Assembly (NCBI RefSeq): GCF_947504105.1
Contig: NZ_CANNGP010000001.1
Coordinates: 244,003 to 308,002 of the forward strand
Direction: 5' to 3'
Length of the DNA: 64,000 nt
Origin: an uncultured Tateyamaria sp.
GTDB lineage: Bacteria; Pseudomonadota; Alphaproteobacteria; Rhodobacterales; Rhodobacteraceae
Shown: piece after piece, positions 21,336-31,003 of the stretch
Layout: each line of letters starts with the position of its first letter
Position numbering within the stretch: the stretch's first letter is position 1
Program-made: the position numbers and the translations under genes
Notes under the pieces: model-generated
Database searches by the model: none
Told to the model about the DNA's origin: nothing
Seen by the model: only the letters and a program-made list of their open reading frames with translations

Positions 21336-22940
21336 TCACATCCGGAACACGCCGAAGCGTGTGTCCTCAATCGGTGCATTCAGGGCAGCGCTCAGGCTGA
21401 GGTGCAAAACGTCCCGTGCCTTGCGGGGGTCGATCACACCGTCGTCCCAAAGTCGCGCGGAGGCATAGAGCGGATGTGACTGCCCTTCGAACATATCAAT
21501 GGTCGGCTGTTTGAACGCGGCTTCTTCCTCGGCAGACCACGTGCCCCCGCCCCGCTCGATCCCATCGCGTTTCACGGTGGCCAGAACACCTGCCGCTTGC
21601 GCGCCGCCCATCACGGAGATGCGCGAATTCGGCCAGGACCACAGGAACCTTGGGGAATAGGCGCGCCCGGCCATGCCGTAGTTGCCCGCGCCAAAGGACC
21701 CGCCGACCAACATCGTGACCTTAGGCACAGACGTGGTCGCCACCGCCGTCACCATCTTGGCCCCGTGGCGTGCGATCCCCTCGTTTTCATATTTCCGGCC
21801 CACCATAAAGCCCGTGATGTTTTGCAGGAACACCAGTGGGATCTTGCGCTGCGAACACAGCTCGATAAAATGCGCCCCCTTCTGGGCCGCTTCGGAAAAC
21901 AGCACACCATTATTGGCGATTATGCCCACCGGTACGCCCTTGATATGGGCAAACCCACAGACCAACGTTTCACCGAACCGCGCCTTGAACGGATCAAAGC
22001 GCGAGCCGTCCACAATGCGCGCGATCACCTCGTGAATATCGTATGGCGTCCGCAGATCAGCAGGCACAACACCCAGTATCTCTTCGGGGTCGTAAGCGGG
22101 TTCTTCAACGCTTTGCAGGGTAACCGTTGTTGTTTTGCGCAGGTTCAGGTTCCCAACACTTCGACGTGCAAGGGCCAGCGCATGCTCATCATCTTCGGCC
22201 AGGTAATCAGCCACGCCTGAAAGCCGCGTGTGCACATCGCCTCCGCCAAGATCTTCGGCGCTCACAACCTCGCCCGTGGCGGCCTTGACCAGCGGTGGCC
22301 CCGCCAGAAAGATCGTGCCTTGTTCCTTCACGATGATCGTCACGTCGGACATGGCGGGGACGTAGGCGCCACCAGCGGTACAGGATCCCATGACGACAGC
22401 AATCTGCGGAATGCCCTTGGCGCTCATCTGCGCCTGATTGAAAAAGATGCGGCCAAAGTGGTCTCGGTCCGGGAACACCTCGTCCTGGTTCGGCAGGTTC
22501 GCACCGCCACTGTCGACCAGGTAAATGCAGGGCAAATGGTTCTGCTCGGCGATCTCTTGGGCGCGCAGGTGCTTTTTGACGGTCATTGGGTAGTAGGTGC
22601 CGCCTTTCACAGTGGCGTCGTTGCACACCACCATGACCTCGTGCCCCATGACACGGCCCACTCCTGCAATCACCCCTGCACACGGCGCGGCACCATCATA
22701 AAGCCCGTGGGCAGCTGTTGCCCCGACCTCAAGAAAGGGCGAACCCGGATCCAACAGATTGGCCACCCGATCACGCGGCAGCATCTTGCCGCGACTGATA
22801 TGCCGGTCTCGCGACCGTTCACCGCCGCCCTGCACGGCAGCCCAAGCAGCCTCTTCAACAACCCGCAATGCATCCAGATGCGCTGTTCGGTTGGAACAAA
22901 AAACATCGGATCCGGTCAGGACCGAAGAGCTCAGGCGCAT
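21336..22940 (-). CDS. liuB: Methylcrotonyl-CoA carboxylase carboxyltransferase (beta) subunit
   Basis: [60 protein letters not shown]; start chosen at 22940. Confidence 0.95.
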   Translation of the reverse strand: MRLSSSVLTGSDVFCSNRTAHLDALRVVEEAAWAAVQGGGERSRDRHISRGKMLPRDRVANLLDPGSPFLEVGATAAHGLYDGAAPCAGVIAGVGRVMGHEVMVVCNDATVKGGTYYPMTVKKHLRAQEIAEQNHLPCIYLVDSGGANLPNQDEVFPDRDHFGRIFFNQAQMSAKGIPQIAVVMGSCTAGGAYVPAMSDVTIIVKEQGTIFLAGPPLVKAATGEVVSAEDLGGGDVHTRLSGVADYLAEDDEHALALARRSVGNLNLRKTTTVTLQSVEEPAYDPEEILGVVPADLRTPYDIHEVIARIVDGSRFDPFKARFGETLVCGFAHIKGVPVGIIANNGVLFSEAAQKGAHFIELCSQRKIPLVFLQNITGFMVGRKYENEGIARHGAKMVTAVATTSVPKVTMLVGGSFGAGNYGMAGRAYSPRFLWSWPNSRISVMGGAQAAGVLATVKRDGIERGGGTWSAEEEAAFKQPTIDMFEGQSHPLYASARLWDDGVIDPRKARDVLHLSLSAALNAPIEDTRFGVFRM

Positions 22941-23077
22941 GGAATTACTCCGTTTGGGTTCAAGGATGTGGACCGAATGTCGCAACAAGAATTCAGTTCC
23001 GATTGATCTGGATCATCGCGGAAAAGTGCTGCGCTGGCAAAAGATATGCTGGAACTCAAAAACAGGTGAAAAAAGAG

Positions 23078-23683
23078 ATGAAACACACCAGCAGATTCGT
23101 TGTCGCCGCTTGCACCGCCTTGGCCCTTGCCGGGGGGGTATCCGCCCAATCGCAAGGGGACTGGACCCTTGGTGTCGGCCTTGGCGGCGTTTTCCCCGAC
23201 TCCGATAATGGAACCGTTGCAAGCAGCACTGCAGACGTCGATGAAGGCTATGCACTGACCATTACCGGCGAATACTTCTTCCTCGACAACTGGGGTATCG
23301 AGCTGTTGGCCGCGACCCAGTTCAAGCATGATGTATCCTTGTCCGGGTCCGGAGAAATCGGATCGGTCAAGCATCTGCCGCCTACCCTGTCGGTCAACTA
23401 TCACTTCCCGACCCAGACCGTCTGGAAACCCTATCTGGGCATTGGCGTGAACTACACCACCTTCTCGGACGAATCCTCGCGTCTTGGGGACCTTGAGTTG
23501 GACGACAGCTGGGGCGTGGCAGTACAAGCCGGTATCGACTATGCGATCAGCGATCGTGATGCATTCCGCGCCAACATCCGCTGGATCGACATCGACAGCG
23601 ACGTTCGCTTGGACGGCGCAAAGGTGGGCACCGCCGAGATTGACCCGATTGTCTTGAACTTCGCCTATGTGCGGCGCTTCTAG
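23078..23683 (+). CDS. OmpW-family outer-membrane protein
   Basis: Signal peptide MKHTSRFVVAACTALALAGGVSAQ; VNYHFPTQTVWKPYLGIGVNYTTF; terminal aromatic residue FAYVRRF. Confidence 0.9.
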   Translation: MKHTSRFVVAACTALALAGGVSAQSQGDWTLGVGLGGVFPDSDNGTVASSTADVDEGYALTITGEYFFLDNWGIELLAATQFKHDVSLSGSGEIGSVKHLPPTLSVNYHFPTQTVWKPYLGIGVNYTTFSDESSRLGDLELDDSWGVAVQAGIDYAISDRDAFRANIRWIDIDSDVRLDGAKVGTAEIDPIVLNFAYVRRF

Positions 23684-23700
23684 GGTCGTCAATGCGCGCG

Positions 23701-25167
23701 TCATGCGCGGATCTCACGGGCTGCACGCGCCTTGAGTTCTTTGCGAATAACCTTGCCTGTGACGGTCATGGGCAAGGTATCTAGAAATTCGATTTCTCTT
23801 GGGTATGAATAACTTGCGAGCCGATCCTTCACGAAGGATTGCAGCGCTTGAACGTCCGGGTTCGTTCCCGGTTTTCGCACGACATAGGCTTTGACGATCT
23901 CTGTTCGCAGCGCGTCAGGCTTGCCCACAACGCCGACTGTGGCAACATCGGGGTGGGTCAAAAGACAGTCTTCGATTTCCGCTGGGCCAATCCGATACCC
24001 GCCAGAGGTAATGACGTCATCGTCGCGCCCGATAAAGCGGATATCGATTCCGTCTTGGCGACCGCGGTCACCTGTCACCATCCAATCGCCCCGAAACTTT
24101 TCGGCTGTTGCCTCAGGCCGTTGCCAGTACTCCAGCATCATGGACGGCGCACCACGCCCAATTGCAATGTCACCTTCGCCATCCGTGATGTCGCCCTTCT
24201 CGTCAATGACGGCCACGTCAAAACCGGGAACAGGTCGTCCCATGCAACCCGGTTTGGTTTCGTACTGCGCCGCACAGGATGTAACGACCATGTTGCATTC
24301 CGTCTGGCCGTAGAACTCATTGATCATGACGCCCAGCGCGTGACGGCCCCAAACAAGCATTTCGGCCCCAAGCGGCTCACCCCCGCTCGCAACGGACCTC
24401 AAGCCGTCAAGTTGTGCCCCTTCGGCTTTCAGCATGCGCAAAGCGGTTGGAGGGAAAAATACATTCTTCACAGATGCTTGCGAGATGACCTTTGCACATC
24501 CGTCAACTGTGAACTTTGGCATACGTGCGGCGACAACCGGCACACCGATGGCAAGACCCGGCATCAGGACATCGAACAGCCCCCCTATCCATGCCCAGTC
24601 AGCGGGGGTCCACAGGCAGTCACCAGTCTGGCCAAGCCGGTTGTGGCTGAGTGTAACGCCGGGAAGATGCCCATCCAGAACGCCATGCCCGTACAACGCA
24701 CCTTTGGGCGTGCCGGTGGTGCCAGACGTGTAGATCACAATAGCAGGCGTTTCCGGTGCAGCAGGAAAAAACGGGACAGGATCCCCAAGAATGCCCGCAT
24801 CTTTAGCCAGCCAACAGGATGTTAGACCGCCAACCAGTTCCATGCCTTCTGCATCGGTCAGAACCAACAAAGCGCCTGCGTCATTGATGCGTGTACGCAA
24901 AGCATCAGACTTAAAGAGTTTGAATAAAGGTACTGAAATTGCGCCTATTTTCCAGATCGCCAAATGCGCTACAGCACACCAGGGCGTCTGCGACAGTAGA
25001 ACGCCAACGCGATCACCGGGTTTCACCTGTGCTTGCAACGCCCGGGCCAGCCCATCCACCATTTTAGACAAATCAGCATAGGTTACATCGACACGCCCGG
25101 TAGGCCGTAAATCTATGATCGCAACCTGATCTGCCGGTTGTGCCAGACATTGGGCCGCCATGTTCAT
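23701..25167 (-). CDS. AMP-dependent acyl-CoA synthetase/ligase
   Basis: IVIYTSGTTGTPKGALYGH; YGQTECNMVV; MTVTGKVIRKELK. Confidence 0.92.
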   Translation of the reverse strand: MNMAAQCLAQPADQVAIIDLRPTGRVDVTYADLSKMVDGLARALQAQVKPGDRVGVLLSQTPWCAVAHLAIWKIGAISVPLFKLFKSDALRTRINDAGALLVLTDAEGMELVGGLTSCWLAKDAGILGDPVPFFPAAPETPAIVIYTSGTTGTPKGALYGHGVLDGHLPGVTLSHNRLGQTGDCLWTPADWAWIGGLFDVLMPGLAIGVPVVAARMPKFTVDGCAKVISQASVKNVFFPPTALRMLKAEGAQLDGLRSVASGGEPLGAEMLVWGRHALGVMINEFYGQTECNMVVTSCAAQYETKPGCMGRPVPGFDVAVIDEKGDITDGEGDIAIGRGAPSMMLEYWQRPEATAEKFRGDWMVTGDRGRQDGIDIRFIGRDDDVITSGGYRIGPAEIEDCLLTHPDVATVGVVGKPDALRTEIVKAYVVRKPGTNPDVQALQSFVKDRLASYSYPREIEFLDTLPMTVTGKVIRKELKARAAREIRA

Positions 25168-25439
25168 GTGCCGCCACCTTGATCGATCAGCGATACCCGG
25201 CCCCATCTGTCCACCGAATACAGCGATGCAGCACAACGAACAAAAAAAACAGCCCTGTCATCACCTGGCCATCCTACACATTGGCTGCGATCCCCACCGT
25301 GTTGAACCACATGAGCATCGGCCACAGCTTCGATCACGCCGCTGGCGTCCAGCGTCACCTGTCGCTGACCCAGCCAGAACCCACCAAGCGCGGCCAGAAC
25401 GACCAAGGTGGCCGTGGTAATGACGACCTGAAGCGGCAT
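25164..25439 (-). CDS. Small hypothetical TM protein in liu cluster
   Basis: 91-aa ORF with one N-terminal TM helix; overlaps neighbouring genes by a few bp. Confidence 0.5.
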   Translation of the reverse strand: MPLQVVITTATLVVLAALGGFWLGQRQVTLDASGVIEAVADAHVVQHGGDRSQCVGWPGDDRAVFFVRCAASLYSVDRWGRVSLIDQGGGT

Positions 25440-26602
25440 TACATCATGGCCGAAACCAGTTCACGCCCCACCAGCATGCGCCTGATTTCCGACGTCCCGG
25501 CACCGATCTCCATCAGTTTGGCATCACGGAAAATGCGGGCAACCGGCGCGTCGTTCAAAAACCCTGCCCCGCCCATGGCCTGTATGGCCTGATGGGCCTG
25601 CTTCATCGCTTCCTCGGAGGCATAAAGGCAGCACGCGGCGGCATCCTGTCGCGTCACCTCTCCACGATCACAGGCCTTTGCCACCTCGTAGACATAAGCG
25701 CGTGCCGAATTCATGCCAGCGTACATGTCCGCAATCTTGCCCTGCATCAGTTGGAAATTCCCGATGGGCTGGCCGAATTGCTTGCGTTCGGTGACATAGG
25801 GCATGACTTCGTCCAGACAGGCGGCCATGATGCCAAGGGCAATCCCCGCCAGCACAACCCGTTCGTAATCCAGGCCCGACATCAGCACAGCAACGCCGTG
25901 CCCTTCTCGGCCCAGGATGTTCTCGAACGGCACTTCAACGTCTTCAAAGATCAGTTCACCCGTATTCGAACCGCGCATACCGAGCTTGTCGAAATGGGGA
26001 GGTGTGGAAAAGCCAACCATATCCCGTTCGATCAGGAAAGCGGTCATGCCTTTGGGCCCGGCATCCGGATCCGTCTTTGCATAGACAACCAGCGTATCTG
26101 CGTTAGGACCGTTGGTAATCCAGTACTTCGTGCCGTTCAGAATAAAGCGGTCGTTGCGCTTTTCTGCATGCAGCTTCATCGACACCACATCAGATCCCGC
26201 ACTCGCTTCGGACATGGCCAGCGCGCCCACATGTTGCCCACTAACCAGCCCAGGCAGGTACTTTGCCTTTTGTTCAGGCGTCGCATTCAGCTTGATCTGG
26301 TTCACACAAAGGTTGGAATGCGCCCCGTAGCTCAGAGACACAGAGGCGCTCGCGCGCGCAATCTCTTCCACGGCAACGGTATGGGCCAGATAGCCCATGC
26401 CAGCGCCACCATCCTCTTCCGAGACAGTGATTCCCAGCAGCCCCAGCTCACCCATCTCAGGCCAAAGTTCGGCCGGAAAGTTGTTGTCGGCATCGATCTT
26501 GGCCGCCATCGGCTTCACACGATCCTGCGCCCAACGGTGTACCATATCGCGCAATGCGCCGATCTCGTCACCCAGATCAAAGGTCATTGATGCGTGGAAC
26601 AT
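25439..26602 (-). CDS. ivd: Isovaleryl-CoA dehydrogenase
   Basis: Acyl-CoA dehydrogenase signatures (ALAMSEASAGSDVVSMKLHAEK; YWITNGPNADTLVVYAKTDP; ASCLYASEEAMKQAHQAIQAMGGAGFLND-like); liu context. Confidence 0.93.
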   Translation of the reverse strand: MFHASMTFDLGDEIGALRDMVHRWAQDRVKPMAAKIDADNNFPAELWPEMGELGLLGITVSEEDGGAGMGYLAHTVAVEEIARASASVSLSYGAHSNLCVNQIKLNATPEQKAKYLPGLVSGQHVGALAMSEASAGSDVVSMKLHAEKRNDRFILNGTKYWITNGPNADTLVVYAKTDPDAGPKGMTAFLIERDMVGFSTPPHFDKLGMRGSNTGELIFEDVEVPFENILGREGHGVAVLMSGLDYERVVLAGIALGIMAACLDEVMPYVTERKQFGQPIGNFQLMQGKIADMYAGMNSARAYVYEVAKACDRGEVTRQDAAACCLYASEEAMKQAHQAIQAMGGAGFLNDAPVARIFRDAKLMEIGAGTSEIRRMLVGRELVSAMM

Positions 26603-26692
26603 GGGTCCTCCCCCGATATTCGCCAATAAATTGAACGCTCGTTCAATAATAACGAGGAAGGATTTCAGTGTCGAGTCCCAGTCCGCGCGGCA

Positions 26693-27433
26693 TCAATGGT
26701 CGACGAATTCACGCAGGCTTACTTTTCCATCCTTGTCGGCGTCCAAAAACTCAATGGTTTCGGGAACTGTAGCCGCACCTTGCATGCCAATAGCGGCGCG
26801 GCAGTCGGCACTGATCTTGGCTTCGTCCAGACGGTAGGCTGCTACCAACTCCTCGGCGTTGACGTATCCGCTGCCATCCGCGTCAGCCTCAACAAAATCA
26901 CTGGCGCGTTGGCGCTCATGAGCGGCGATGTATTCCTTGAGTGTCGCCACACCATCACCGTTGCTATCATAAAACTCCATATGGCCATCGGCCAACTTTT
27001 CCGGCGTCGCGTTCCACCGCTCCTCCCATTGCGTGCCTTCGCAGGCAGGCGGCACGTCGGTCTCGGCAATGCGATGGGTCATCACGGCGACCAGTTCACT
27101 GCGGTCAAGCTTGCCGTCCCGATTGGTGTCCTTTCCGCGAAAATTGCCTTTGAAGTCTGTCTTGGTCTCCGCCTCAGCACCGACAAGCGATACGGATACC
27201 AGGACTAGTATGGTGATGAAAACCGGCGCGCCGGCGAAAATCAGTCTCGTCCACATTGGGGCCTCCTTGGTAAAAAGTCGAGGCACGGCATCTTCGGCAA
27301 TCAATCTTCGCAGGGCTGCACTCATGGATTCGCCGCGCGCCGCCGCACGGGCAGCGAACGCGGATTTCTCACTCAAGCTCACTCGGACTTCGAGCGTTTC
27401 GGATTTCTTTTCGTGGTGCATGATTGATGGCAT
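26693..27433 (-). CDS. RHH-like N-terminus + TM + periplasmic EF-hand protein
   Basis: N-terminus EVRVSLSEKSAFAARAAARGESMSAALRRLIAED; TM MWTRLIFAGAPVFITILVLVSVSLVGA; EF loops DTNRDGKLDRSE, DSNGDGVATLKE, DADGSGYVNAEE, DADKDGKVSLRE. Confidence 0.75.
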   Translation of the reverse strand: MPSIMHHEKKSETLEVRVSLSEKSAFAARAAARGESMSAALRRLIAEDAVPRLFTKEAPMWTRLIFAGAPVFITILVLVSVSLVGAEAETKTDFKGNFRGKDTNRDGKLDRSELVAVMTHRIAETDVPPACEGTQWEERWNATPEKLADGHMEFYDSNGDGVATLKEYIAAHERQRASDFVEADADGSGYVNAEELVAAYRLDEAKISADCRAAIGMQGAATVPETIEFLDADKDGKVSLREFVDH

Positions 27434-27443
27434 TGTTCTGTGT

Positions 27444-27468
27444 CGTGCTGCTGATCATAAGCCGCACG
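27444..27468. promoter_or_regulatory. 25-bp imperfect palindrome just upstream of the RHH/EF-hand gene (candidate operator)
   Basis: CGTGCTGCT-gatcata-AGCCGCACG, arms match at 8 of 9 positions; 10 bp upstream of the start codon. Confidence 0.35.
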
Positions 27469-27574
27469 TGATGCAACAGATGCTATCATGAGCATGCCGG
27501 GACGCACGGGAATTCGTGTCCGGACAACGCTTTTGCCCCCGCGTTAGCGGCGGTCATCCGCTCAATATGGTTTT

Positions 27575-28810
27575 TCAAGCAGTCATGCGATTGTTGATGC
27601 GTGTGACCTCGTCCCGAATGATCCGGGCAATCAAGGCACAGTCTTCCAGACTGAAGGTTAACGGTACGCGCATATCCACAATACCGGCCAACACTCGGTC
27701 GCTTGCTGCCATTGGCTTTGACGGAGCATAGCGCCAGCTGTCATAGCGGCTGGTGAACGCGACTGGTTCCGCCGCACCAAACCACTTCAGCTCAACACCG
27801 CGCGCAGCACAGCGGGCGACAACCTCGCGTACTGCGGATCCAGCCCAATCCAGAAGCAGGAACTGAATGGACGACCCGACAATTGTCTCCGCCTCTGGTC
27901 GATCAATAACCGTCAGACCGGGTGTATCACGCAGACCAGTCTCAAGAGCATAATACCGGTCGTTCCAACGCTGGCATTGCGTTGCCAGATCCGCAATCTG
28001 GGGCCTCAGGATGGCCGCACGCAGGTTGTCCATCCGGCCCGATATATTGGGCGTGTGGTATTTGATGTCATCAAAGGCCTCCTTCGGCGGCGCGGCGACA
28101 TGACGTTCGAACAACATATAGCTACCCGACAGCATGATTGACTTGGCCGCCAGACGTGGATCGTCGGTGATCAGAAAGCCGCCCTCGCCAGAATTGACAT
28201 GCTTATAGGTCTGGCATGAATAGCACCCGATGGCCCCGTGTCGCCCCGAAGCGATACCGTCCCATGCCGCCCCCATTGTGTGAGCGCAATCCTCAATCAC
28301 GGTCACGCTTGCCGCGTTGCACATGGCCATCAGGCGATCCATGTCACAGATATGCCCGCGCATGTGGCTGAGAAGCAGCACTTTTGCCTCGTCAAGCTTT
28401 CCCGCGAGATCATCCAGATCGATGGTCAGGCTGTCTGTCACCCCCACAAACACCGGCACGGCCCCGATGGACGCAATCGCCCCCGGAACGGGCGCAAGGG
28501 TAAAGGCATTGGACAGTACCTTTTCTCCGGCTTGCACCCCGACGGCACGCAGAGCCGTGGCCATTGCATACCCGCCGGATGCCACGGCAAGGCAATATTG
28601 CGCGCCAACTTGTGCCGCGAATTCCTGTTCCAGCAACGCCGTTTCCGACGCCTCGCCATCGGCGGTATTGTAGCGGTGCAAACGACCGTGCCGCATGACG
28701 GCAATAGCCGCTTCAATCCCCGCTTCGGGTATGGGCTCTTGCTGGGTGAAACTGCCGGTAAAACGTTCTGTCATGCTCGCGTTTGTGGGATGTGGCGCAG
28801 AACCCGTCAA
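27575..28810 (-). CDS. DegT/DnrJ/EryC1/StrS-family PLP aminotransferase
   Basis: CLAVASGGYAMATALRAVGV; VIEDCAHTMGAAWDG; SCQTYKHVNSGEGGFLITDD. Confidence 0.92.
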   Translation of the reverse strand: MTGSAPHPTNASMTERFTGSFTQQEPIPEAGIEAAIAVMRHGRLHRYNTADGEASETALLEQEFAAQVGAQYCLAVASGGYAMATALRAVGVQAGEKVLSNAFTLAPVPGAIASIGAVPVFVGVTDSLTIDLDDLAGKLDEAKVLLLSHMRGHICDMDRLMAMCNAASVTVIEDCAHTMGAAWDGIASGRHGAIGCYSCQTYKHVNSGEGGFLITDDPRLAAKSIMLSGSYMLFERHVAAPPKEAFDDIKYHTPNISGRMDNLRAAILRPQIADLATQCQRWNDRYYALETGLRDTPGLTVIDRPEAETIVGSSIQFLLLDWAGSAVREVVARCAARGVELKWFGAAEPVAFTSRYDSWRYAPSKPMAASDRVLAGIVDMRVPLTFSLEDCALIARIIRDEVTRINNRMTA

Positions 28811-28854
28811 GGTGCCTGCTGCTTATTTCAGGTTCCGAAAACGAAGCTGCGGGA

Positions 28855-29520
28855 TTAGCCCAGCGGGCACAGCGCCGTGACCACGGTGGGCAAGGCCGCG
28901 TAGTCATCCAACAGCGCCTCGGGCTCCAACGCGGCCATGTCTTCTCCTGACGGGCCGAAAGTCACCAGGACTGATGGCACACCTGCTGCACGGGCAGTAT
29001 TGCGATCAGTGTCACTGTCACCGACCAGAATACATGTTTGCGGATCGACCCCTAAACGGCGCGTCGCCTCAAACAGCGGCTCTGGATCGGGCTTGCGCAC
29101 CGGCAGTGTATCCGCCCCCACCAGGCTGCCAAAGGCATCGCGCACCCCAAGATCCTGCATCAACTGTTCGGCCAAACCTTCGGGCTTATTGGTGCAAATG
29201 CCTATGGCATAGCCCTGATCAGACAAGGCCGAGATTGCCTGCATGACACCAGGGTAAAGAGTGGTTCGACTGCTGATGTCAGCGGCATAAGCTTCGAGAA
29301 GCACGGGGTAATATCGGTCAACCACCGCGTCATCCATCTGGTCCAAACGCGTCAGTCCGGTGCGCAGCATCATTCGCCCACCGCGCAGGGCCACACCCGC
29401 ATCCTCAGCCCCCAGAACATCGCCAAGCCCCATGTCACGAAAGCAATGATTTGCTGCAGCCAAAAGATCACCACTGGTGTCAGCCAAGGTGCCGTCGAGA
29501 TCGAAAATCACTGCCGCCAT
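28855..29520 (-). CDS. gph: HAD hydrolase, probable phosphoglycolate phosphatase
   Basis: MAAVIFDLDGTLADTSGDLLAAAN; CTNKPEGLAEQLM; ILVGDSDTDRNTARAAGVPSVLVTFG. Confidence 0.92.
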   Translation of the reverse strand: MAAVIFDLDGTLADTSGDLLAAANHCFRDMGLGDVLGAEDAGVALRGGRMMLRTGLTRLDQMDDAVVDRYYPVLLEAYAADISSRTTLYPGVMQAISALSDQGYAIGICTNKPEGLAEQLMQDLGVRDAFGSLVGADTLPVRKPDPEPLFEATRRLGVDPQTCILVGDSDTDRNTARAAGVPSVLVTFGPSGEDMAALEPEALLDDYAALPTVVTALCPLG

Positions 29521-29647
29521 GCGTCGCCCCTTCTGGCGGATGACCGCCTGTTCCTGTTGCAAGCCGAAATCTTCTTTGATTGCCGCACGCTTGCGCCTTT
29601 GCGCCCAGCGGATAAACAGGGCCAAACAAAAATACAAAGAGAAAGCC

Positions 29648-31003
29648 ATGAGCGTTGCACTAATCATCCTGGCCGCGGGCAAAGGCACACGGATGAAATC
29701 GGACCTGCCCAAGGTCCTTCATCCCATTGCTGGCGCCCCGATGCTGCACCACACACTCAGGGCCGTTTCAGTACTTGAGCCGGCACACACAATCGTGGTC
29801 GCCGGACATGGCAGCGATAAGGTGCGCGCGTCAGCGATGGATTTTGAACCAGGCGTTCAGGTGGTACTTCAGGAAGAGCAGCTTGGCACCGGCCATGCCG
29901 TGGATCAGGCCCGCGCAGCGCTTGAAGGATTTGAGGGCGACGTGGTTGTCGTCTTTGGTGACACACCCTTTCTACAACCCGGCACCCTCACCCGCATGGT
30001 TGAGGCCCGGCGCACCCACGATGTCGTCGTACTGGGCTTTGACATCGCCGAGCTGCAGCCCCGCTACGGACGTCTGGTCATGGACGAGGACCGGCTGGTC
30101 AAGATCGTCGAATACAAGGATGCCACCGAAGATGAACGCGCCATCCGCTTTACCAACAGCGGGTTGATGGCCTGTGACGCAAAGGTGCTGTTCGAGCTTC
30201 TGTCTGAGGTCACAAACGACAACGCATCGGGCGAATACTACCTAACTGCCGTGCCAGAACTGGCCAATGCGCGCGGACTGAAGGTCACGGCGGTCAAATG
30301 CGATGAGGCCGAAACGCTAGGCGTCGATAGCCGCTCTGACCTTGCGGATGCGGGCGCCATCTTTCAGGCTCGAGCGCGCGCCGACTTGCTGGACAGTGGT
30401 GTGACAATGATGGCCCCCGACACGGTGTATCTGTCCTTTGATACCGTCGTCGGGCGCGACGCGCTGATCGAACCCAACGTGGTCTTTGGCCCCGGTGTAA
30501 CGGTCGAAAGCGATGCGACCATCCGCGCGTTCTCGCATCTGGAAGGGTGTCACGTGTCGCGCGGCGCAATCGTCGGCCCCTATGCCCGGCTGCGGCCCGG
30601 TACTGAGTTGTCCGAAGACGTGCGAGTCGGTAATTTCGTTGAAATCAAGAATGCAGCAGTGGCCGCAGGCGCCAAGGTCAATCATCTGTCCTATATCGGC
30701 GACGCGTCCGTGGGTGAGGCCAGCAATATCGGTGCGGGCACAATCACCTGCAACTATGATGGCGTCATGAAGCACCGGACCGAGATTGGCAAAGGCGCAT
30801 TCATAGGATCCAACACTATGCTGGTGGCACCGGTGTCCGTGGGGGACGATGCCATGACCGGATCGGGGTCTGTCATTACATCCGATGTGGAAGAAGGTGC
30901 ACTGGCCATCGCCCGCGCGCCACAGGTCGAAAAACCAGGTATGGCCCGTAAACTATTCGAAATATTGAAGGCCAAGAAGGCCCGTCAGAGCAGAGGCAGC
31001 TAA
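29648..31003 (+). CDS. glmU: Bifunctional GlcNAc-1-P uridyltransferase/GlcN-1-P acetyltransferase
   Basis: LAAGKGTRMKSDLPKVLHPIAGAPM; left-handed beta-helix hexapeptides; NYDGVMKHRTEIGKGAFIGSNTMLVAPVSVGDDA. Confidence 0.98.
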   Translation: MSVALIILAAGKGTRMKSDLPKVLHPIAGAPMLHHTLRAVSVLEPAHTIVVAGHGSDKVRASAMDFEPGVQVVLQEEQLGTGHAVDQARAALEGFEGDVVVVFGDTPFLQPGTLTRMVEARRTHDVVVLGFDIAELQPRYGRLVMDEDRLVKIVEYKDATEDERAIRFTNSGLMACDAKVLFELLSEVTNDNASGEYYLTAVPELANARGLKVTAVKCDEAETLGVDSRSDLADAGAIFQARARADLLDSGVTMMAPDTVYLSFDTVVGRDALIEPNVVFGPGVTVESDATIRAFSHLEGCHVSRGAIVGPYARLRPGTELSEDVRVGNFVEIKNAAVAAGAKVNHLSYIGDASVGEASNIGAGTITCNYDGVMKHRTEIGKGAFIGSNTMLVAPVSVGDDAMTGSGSVITSDVEEGALAIARAPQVEKPGMARKLFEILKAKKARQSRGS

